Part shown: positions 23,201 to 26,145 of the stretch, piece by piece
How positions within the stretch are numbered: position 1 is the stretch's first letter
Layout of the letters: each line of letters opens with the position of its first letter
Virus record (IMG/VR): IMGVR_UViG_3300017752_000132
Span: 1-26,145 of that record
Length of the DNA: 26,145 bases
Reading direction: 5' to 3' (one strand)
From: a virus
Program-made: the position numbers and the translations under genes
The notes under the pieces: generated by a model
Seen by the model: only the letters and a program-made list of their open reading frames with translations
What the model was told of the DNA's origin: nothing
Databases searched by the model: none

Positions 23201-26145
23201 GAGGAACATCAGTATATTCTGCATCAGTATATCCTGCACCAGGATCGCTGATAGTAGTTCCAAATGCAATTGTTACATTACCAATTGCTCCATTTCCAGT
23301 GCCTCCTTCAAACAGAACATCATTAGTGACACCAGTTTCATAATAAGATCCAGTAGTAAGAGTAAATGTATCAATAGCAGAAAAATCAAATTGTAAATCT
23401 TTATGGAATGTTGAAGTTACTCCATTAAGAGATACAATTTTACCATTAGATGAAGTTACTCCTAAATTATTATTAGTGCCATCATTATATGAATAAAGAC
23501 CTAAACGTTCATCATTTTGGAATGTAAATTCAGGAGCAGTGACTGTACCATCAGATGATTTATAAGTACCAGTAACTTTTACATTACCTTCAATTTCAAC
23601 TTTCTCACCAATTTCTCCAACAGTTGCAGGAGTTGTATTTGTGTCTATAGTAGGTTCTACACCAATACCAACTTTAGCATCTGCAAGAGTTGCAAGATAC
23701 GTACTATTACTAACTTTTGTTTTACCATCAACTTCAAAGTTATAATAAGAACTATCAGTATTAACTGTTACATATTTAAAGTCAGGATCATCAACTTTAG
23801 CAGCAAAATTAGTTATCGTTATCGGATTTTCTGGATCCGTATCGTCTGCCCAAGATTGAACAATATTACCAGTTGTTTCTAAAGCACCTTGATTTACAAC
23901 CGTATCTGCAACCAGAGTTCCTGCAGTAAGTACATTTGATATAGTGGCATTGTTTGAAACATTTAAATTGCCAGTTATTGAGGTATTTCCAAAATTAGAA
24001 GCACCTGCAACATCAATACTTGCAGTACTAATATTTGAACCAGTGACATCAGTAGTTTGACCTGAATTGAGAGTGTTAACAGTAATCGCACCACCAGTTC
24101 CATAAATTGATCCAACAGTAGCAGTATTTCCCATTCCAGGTTGACTGGAACTGTAGTAATAAAGTGTAGTTGGATTAGTGACTACAAAAGTATCTCCAGC
24201 AGAAACAGAAGATGCAAGTCCTGTTTGAGTTGTGACTGAAATTATTTCTCCAGATTTTGCAGAAATAACTTCTCCGGTTAATCCTCCTCCATTAAATGTT
24301 GCACCAGCAGTAACTTTACTTCCATCCTTAAGTGTAATATCCATCGTTCCCGCTGGATAATCTTGTGCAACTTCAACAGTTACTGTTGGAGAATCAAATA
24401 TTAATTGAATTCCAGAAGAATCTTGAAGGGAATTGTTAAGTGCCGTATATGGAATATTATTGCCACTATCCGTAGAGAACAGCAAAGGATATGAACCATA
24501 GTCACCACCATCTTGGAAGATGAAATTATATACAGTATTTCTTAAGAAATTAAGAGTTGGATTATTGACTGGAGTTGCTGTAGGACCATCTGCAATTGTA
24601 AATACATAAGTTCCACCACCAGTATCAACTACACTCATGTAGTAATCTACTGTACGTAAGATGCCATTAGTAGAATCATTAACAGAACTAATACTAATGT
24701 CAGGTGTAACTACATCACCTGCTGCATAATCTGCACCACTATTAGTGATAGTAACATTTGTAATTGCACCTGCAGATGTTAAACTATAAACAAAACCAGA
24801 TCCAGGTGACGTGTTTAATCCAATAGTATCACCTGCAGCATATCCAACGCCTAACCAAGCAGTAACTGGAGTGACTGCAGTTACAACACCTGGACCATAC
24901 CCTTCTTGATCTGCTTGAATCTCAAATTGGAATCCAGAACCACTACTTTGCTGTGGAGGATCACCATAAACCAGATCACTGTTATTTACAGTAAGAATTT
25001 CTCCAATATTATATCCAACACCACTATTAGTGAAAGCAACATCAGTTACAACACCACCAGAGATGGTAAGAGATGCTTCTGCACCAGTACCAGTGCCACC
25101 TTGTAGAGGTACACTATTATAAGAAGTATCATAATATCCACTTCCACCATCAGTAATCTGACCAGCAATTCCAGTAACAGTTACATTAACTACACCACCA
25201 GTTCCAGACCCATTAGTTGTCAGTGCAATATCTGTTAATGTGCCTGTAGTATATCCACTACCATTATTCGTGATGGTTCCTTCAAAAGCAACAGTTGTAA
25301 TTTCTGCTGCAGCACTTGTACCACTTCCGCCAGAAAGAGGAACATTAGTAAAAGTACCAGGAGGATATGAAGATCCACTATTACTTACATTAATATCATT
25401 TTGTTCCGTTCCAATTCCAATGGAAACAAATTTAGCAGTTGTATAATTTTCAACTGAATCAGGAGTAATTCTAACTTTTTCTATACCGTTAGAAATTAAA
25501 CTAAATGAACCATCGGATAGTGGTTGAGTTCTTGCAATACCAGTATCAACATCACTAGTAAAAGCAAGAGATGGAATAGCATATGTTCCATTTGCAAGTA
25601 ACAATCTCTTGTCTACTTGCACACTACTACCACCAGGAGCATCTAATATAAGATTGCCTGAGAGAGTTTCTAAAGTATTTCCAGAAAGTTTTAAACTACC
25701 AAGAGAAATACTTGTAGGTAGAATCGTTGTAGTATCACCAGTACCAGTAACAACTAACTGGTCAAAGGTAGTACCACCACTTTGAGATCCACCAACAAAT
25801 GATACAGTACCATTTTCTTGGTCTACAAAGAATGCATTACCAACACGGAAATCACCATTTTGATCCATGCTAGTAAAGAGTGCTCTACCAGCGTTTGCCT
25901 CAATAATTTCGTTTGCTTGATTTACATTACTGATGTCATTTGTGCCATCTGCACCAGTACCAATGTAACCAAAATTGTGAACAATACAACGTAATCTTAC
26001 ACCCTTACCGTCTGCAGTAATACCACGCTCACCATAGACCGAGGCAGAACCGATAGAACGAAGTTCTGCACCAAAGTCGGTATAATCTGCAAGAGCAATA
26101 TACTGTGCAGTACCACCTGAAGATGAACGAATATCCTGTGAGGAA
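20226..26145 (-). CDS. Very large repeat-rich virion structural protein, N-terminus outside the window
   Basis: At least 1972 codons are visible. An internal Met at 25868 (DQNGDFRVGNAFF) is not the start: the frame continues without a stop to the right edge, encoding protein-like sequence such as GGTAQYIALADYTDFGAELR and SVYGERGITADGKGVRLRC. That segment resembles the last turns of a fibre beta-helix. Then come three clusters of Gly-rich GxGY repeats, two cupredoxin-like segments (about 24340-24640 and 22400-22720), 'PSHTTG' modules at about 20880-20990 and 21850-21990, an 'HNF/HGL' module (~21010-21290) and a unique C-terminal ~200 residues (RQYSEVSYLLRSDGSDVFYT). It is very probably a fibre or baseplate-associated protein, but its position in the virion is not shown. 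The stop is TAA at 20226-20228. Confidence 0.88.
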   Translation of the reverse strand, partial: SSQDIRSSSGGTAQYIALADYTDFGAELRSIGSASVYGERGITADGKGVRLRCIVHNFGYIGTGADGTNDISNVNQANEIIEANAGRALFTSMDQNGDFRVGNAFFVDQENGTVSFVGGSQSGGTTFDQLVVTGTGDTTTILPTSISLGSLKLSGNTLETLSGNLILDAPGGSSVQVDKRLLLANGTYAIPSLAFTSDVDTGIARTQPLSDGSFSLISNGIEKVRITPDSVENYTTAKFVSIGIGTEQNDINVSNSGSSYPPGTFTNVPLSGGSGTSAAAEITTVAFEGTITNNGSGYTTGTLTDIALTTNGSGTGGVVNVTVTGIAGQITDGGSGYYDTSYNSVPLQGGTGTGAEASLTISGGVVTDVAFTNSGVGYNIGEILTVNNSDLVYGDPPQQSSGSGFQFEIQADQEGYGPGVVTAVTPVTAWLGVGYAAGDTIGLNTSPGSGFVYSLTSAGAITNVTITNSGADYAAGDVVTPDISISSVNDSTNGILRTVDYYMSVVDTGGGTYVFTIADGPTATPVNNPTLNFLRNTVYNFIFQDGGDYGSYPLLFSTDSGNNIPYTALNNSLQDSSGIQLIFDSPTVTVEVAQDYPAGTMDITLKDGSKVTAGATFNGGGLTGEVISAKSGEIISVTTQTGLASSVSAGDTFVVTNPTTLYYYSSSQPGMGNTATVGSIYGTGGAITVNTLNSGQTTDVTGSNISTASIDVAGASNFGNTSITGNLNVSNNATISNVLTAGTLVADTVVNQGALETTGNIVQSWADDTDPENPITITNFAAKVDDPDFKYVTVNTDSSYYNFEVDGKTKVSNSTYLATLADAKVGIGVEPTIDTNTTPATVGEIGEKVEIEGNVKVTGTYKSSDGTVTAPEFTFQNDERLGLYSYNDGTNNNLGVTSSNGKIVSLNGVTSTFHKDLQFDFSAIDTFTLTTGSYYETGVTNDVLFEGGTGNGAIGNVTIAFGTTISDPGAGYTDAEYTDVPLSYFVSPGGNITTLSNLTGGSNYVDGTYTGVSLFGGTGIGATANFTVSGGSVTNVVVNSGGSGYSNTDTGLTVDTDNIGGSSLTAVNIVNGGSGYYDGNYTDLSIANVSSNGNSGTVDVTVSGGIVTAMSVNNGGGGYTNTDQFTLVGSVLTPTNDLVATVVNSGASDYSFSGDITGSDPTITITEGDTLTLTINATGHPFRIVSQLGAGGTYDPTYDLGSVTGNGSETGVVVFDSSALDAGAGTYYYVCENHPTAMNGTIVVNGATTGSGLAFEASTVTTGSGFSIDVSATGSAGVQGTGATAYVFVEGGEVTQFYVTNPGDENYQTGQTLFVADADMQYLDPFGTPTPSATPTTQFNVGVGNPGAISFVELTDTGNGYELNDVLTLPSTFRPTTVDYENGLTVATGNYVLGSNNIIYLVSVGGILADPAPSHTTGSVANGTATLDFYSPVGIEFGLNVSTLLTGNTVTVETSTGKITTQELEVTPGSTLLNEVLVSGTSISRSTPGNLIINSGANGFVEFGGTDAIILPRGTTAQRPTNEAGAIRFNTEEGIFEGNNGGSFVSLGGVRDVDLDTFIRPESAPGEDEDILEFFAAGVVVQKMGETFLETNNVSQHRITDLKNVNLWVEGTAVISPTDPVSFDASTAIVDSDDSIAFTAHNFVNAEEVTYSNGGNADLSNLVDGSSYYVYVADADNIKLATSVANIGTNTYIDLTATASTETHSLTRVAPVDLLYYYGDNVYSVTATGTFDANAANFPSHTTGAVANGTATLTWTRTIYGDLTVSGKIYSYDVEEFKINGSLSIIADNTTAGIIAINTNLDTQFRLSGVDETFIRNDNTGKFKVNTSFGSQTETYVNVFEYDLKKFTLADTRINSNEGTIDTSVGNSLNLTLMEYDSINSNFPAKSGKVMFEIYDDAATPRRQYSEVSYLLRSDGSDVFYTESNKIYTDDLLADVSVDIDAQNNVVANIVDVTGSSTVVYNIKVVAQSILT
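22020..25410 (-). repeat. Clusters of Gly-rich GxGY beta repeats
   Basis: Three clusters, at about 24690-25410, 22735-23330 and 22020-22380, repeat a ~35-45-residue unit: GSGY..GTYT.V.L.GG.G.GA.A..T(V/I)SGG.VT.V.(V/F).N.G.GY..GD.L. Examples are GGSGYYDTSYNSVPLQGGTG, GGSNYVDGTYTGVSLFGGTG and GGSGYYDGNYTDLSI. The same unit recurs in the giant protein at about 12850-13090, 12020-12490 and 11130-11360. DNA copies are diverged. The periodicity suggests an elongated beta structure. Confidence 0.75.
22400..22720 (-). other. Cupredoxin-like domain with intact type-1 copper motif
   Basis: About 105 residues run from DYSFSGDITGSDPTITITEG, through TLTLTINATGHPFRIVSQLG, to AGTYYYVCENHPTAMNGTIV. The His in GHPF and the C-x2-H-x3-M of CENHPTAM are in the order of type-1 copper ligands (His...Cys-His-Met) of plastocyanin/azurin-type cupredoxins. 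The strands around them also fit the fold. Copper binding is inferred. Confidence 0.7.

Noticed and set aside
20226-25868. Start of the large right-hand gene at the Met at 25868
   Set aside because: The frame is open to the window edge with fibre-like coding sequence upstream and no ribosome site before this Met.

Overview
The window looks like part of the late (virion) region of a T4-like cyanophage, a marine myovirus of Synechococcus or Prochlorococcus, or an uncultured relative. The identification rests on the run gp13, gp14, gp15, gp16, on small companion genes familiar from cyanophage genomes, and on very long structural proteins typical of that group. The DNA is A+T-rich. Every gene lies on the minus strand, so transcription runs from high to low coordinates. 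Genes are packed with gaps of at most about 57 bases and with ATGA, TAATG or TAAATG junctions. No stretch of more than 300 bases lacks a gene. I see no tRNA, CRISPR array, insertion sequence or integrase.

Layout in transcription order. (1) 26145-20226: a very large repeat-rich structural protein whose start lies outside the window; the reading frame is open to the right edge. (2) 20221-19436: a 261-aa structural protein. (3) 19392-8971: a giant 3473-aa fibre-like protein with beta-helix, beta-propeller-like, alpha-helical and Gly-rich repeat segments and a C-terminal domain shared by cyanophage fibre proteins. (4) 8960-7138: three tightly coupled genes, namely an acidic 75-aa protein, a LamG-like lectin-fold protein and a second carbohydrate-binding-like protein. 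(5) 7107-4546: an 853-aa fibre protein ending in a Peptidase G2-type self-cleaving chaperone domain. (6) 4488-3638: a coiled-coil protein and a 2-oxoglutarate/Fe(II) oxygenase. (7) 3596-679: neck and tail-completion proteins gp13, gp14 and gp15 and the small terminase gp16. (8) 660-1: three small genes (a 90-aa unknown, a DUF6321-like basic protein, and a Cys-rich zinc-ribbon-like protein cut by the left edge). The large terminase gp17 would be expected just outside.

Taken together, groups 1-6 probably build the host-recognition apparatus (fibres with sugar-binding modules and self-trimming chaperones). Groups 7-8 close the head, attach the tail and start DNA packaging. T4-type late promoter boxes ((T)ATAAATA) occur in four of the intergenic gaps, and a weaker variant occurs in a fifth. 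In two gaps the box sits inside the loop of an RNA hairpin, one of which is a good rho-independent terminator. The other notable points are a nested domain order in the giant protein and a cupredoxin-like domain with apparent copper ligands in the first protein.
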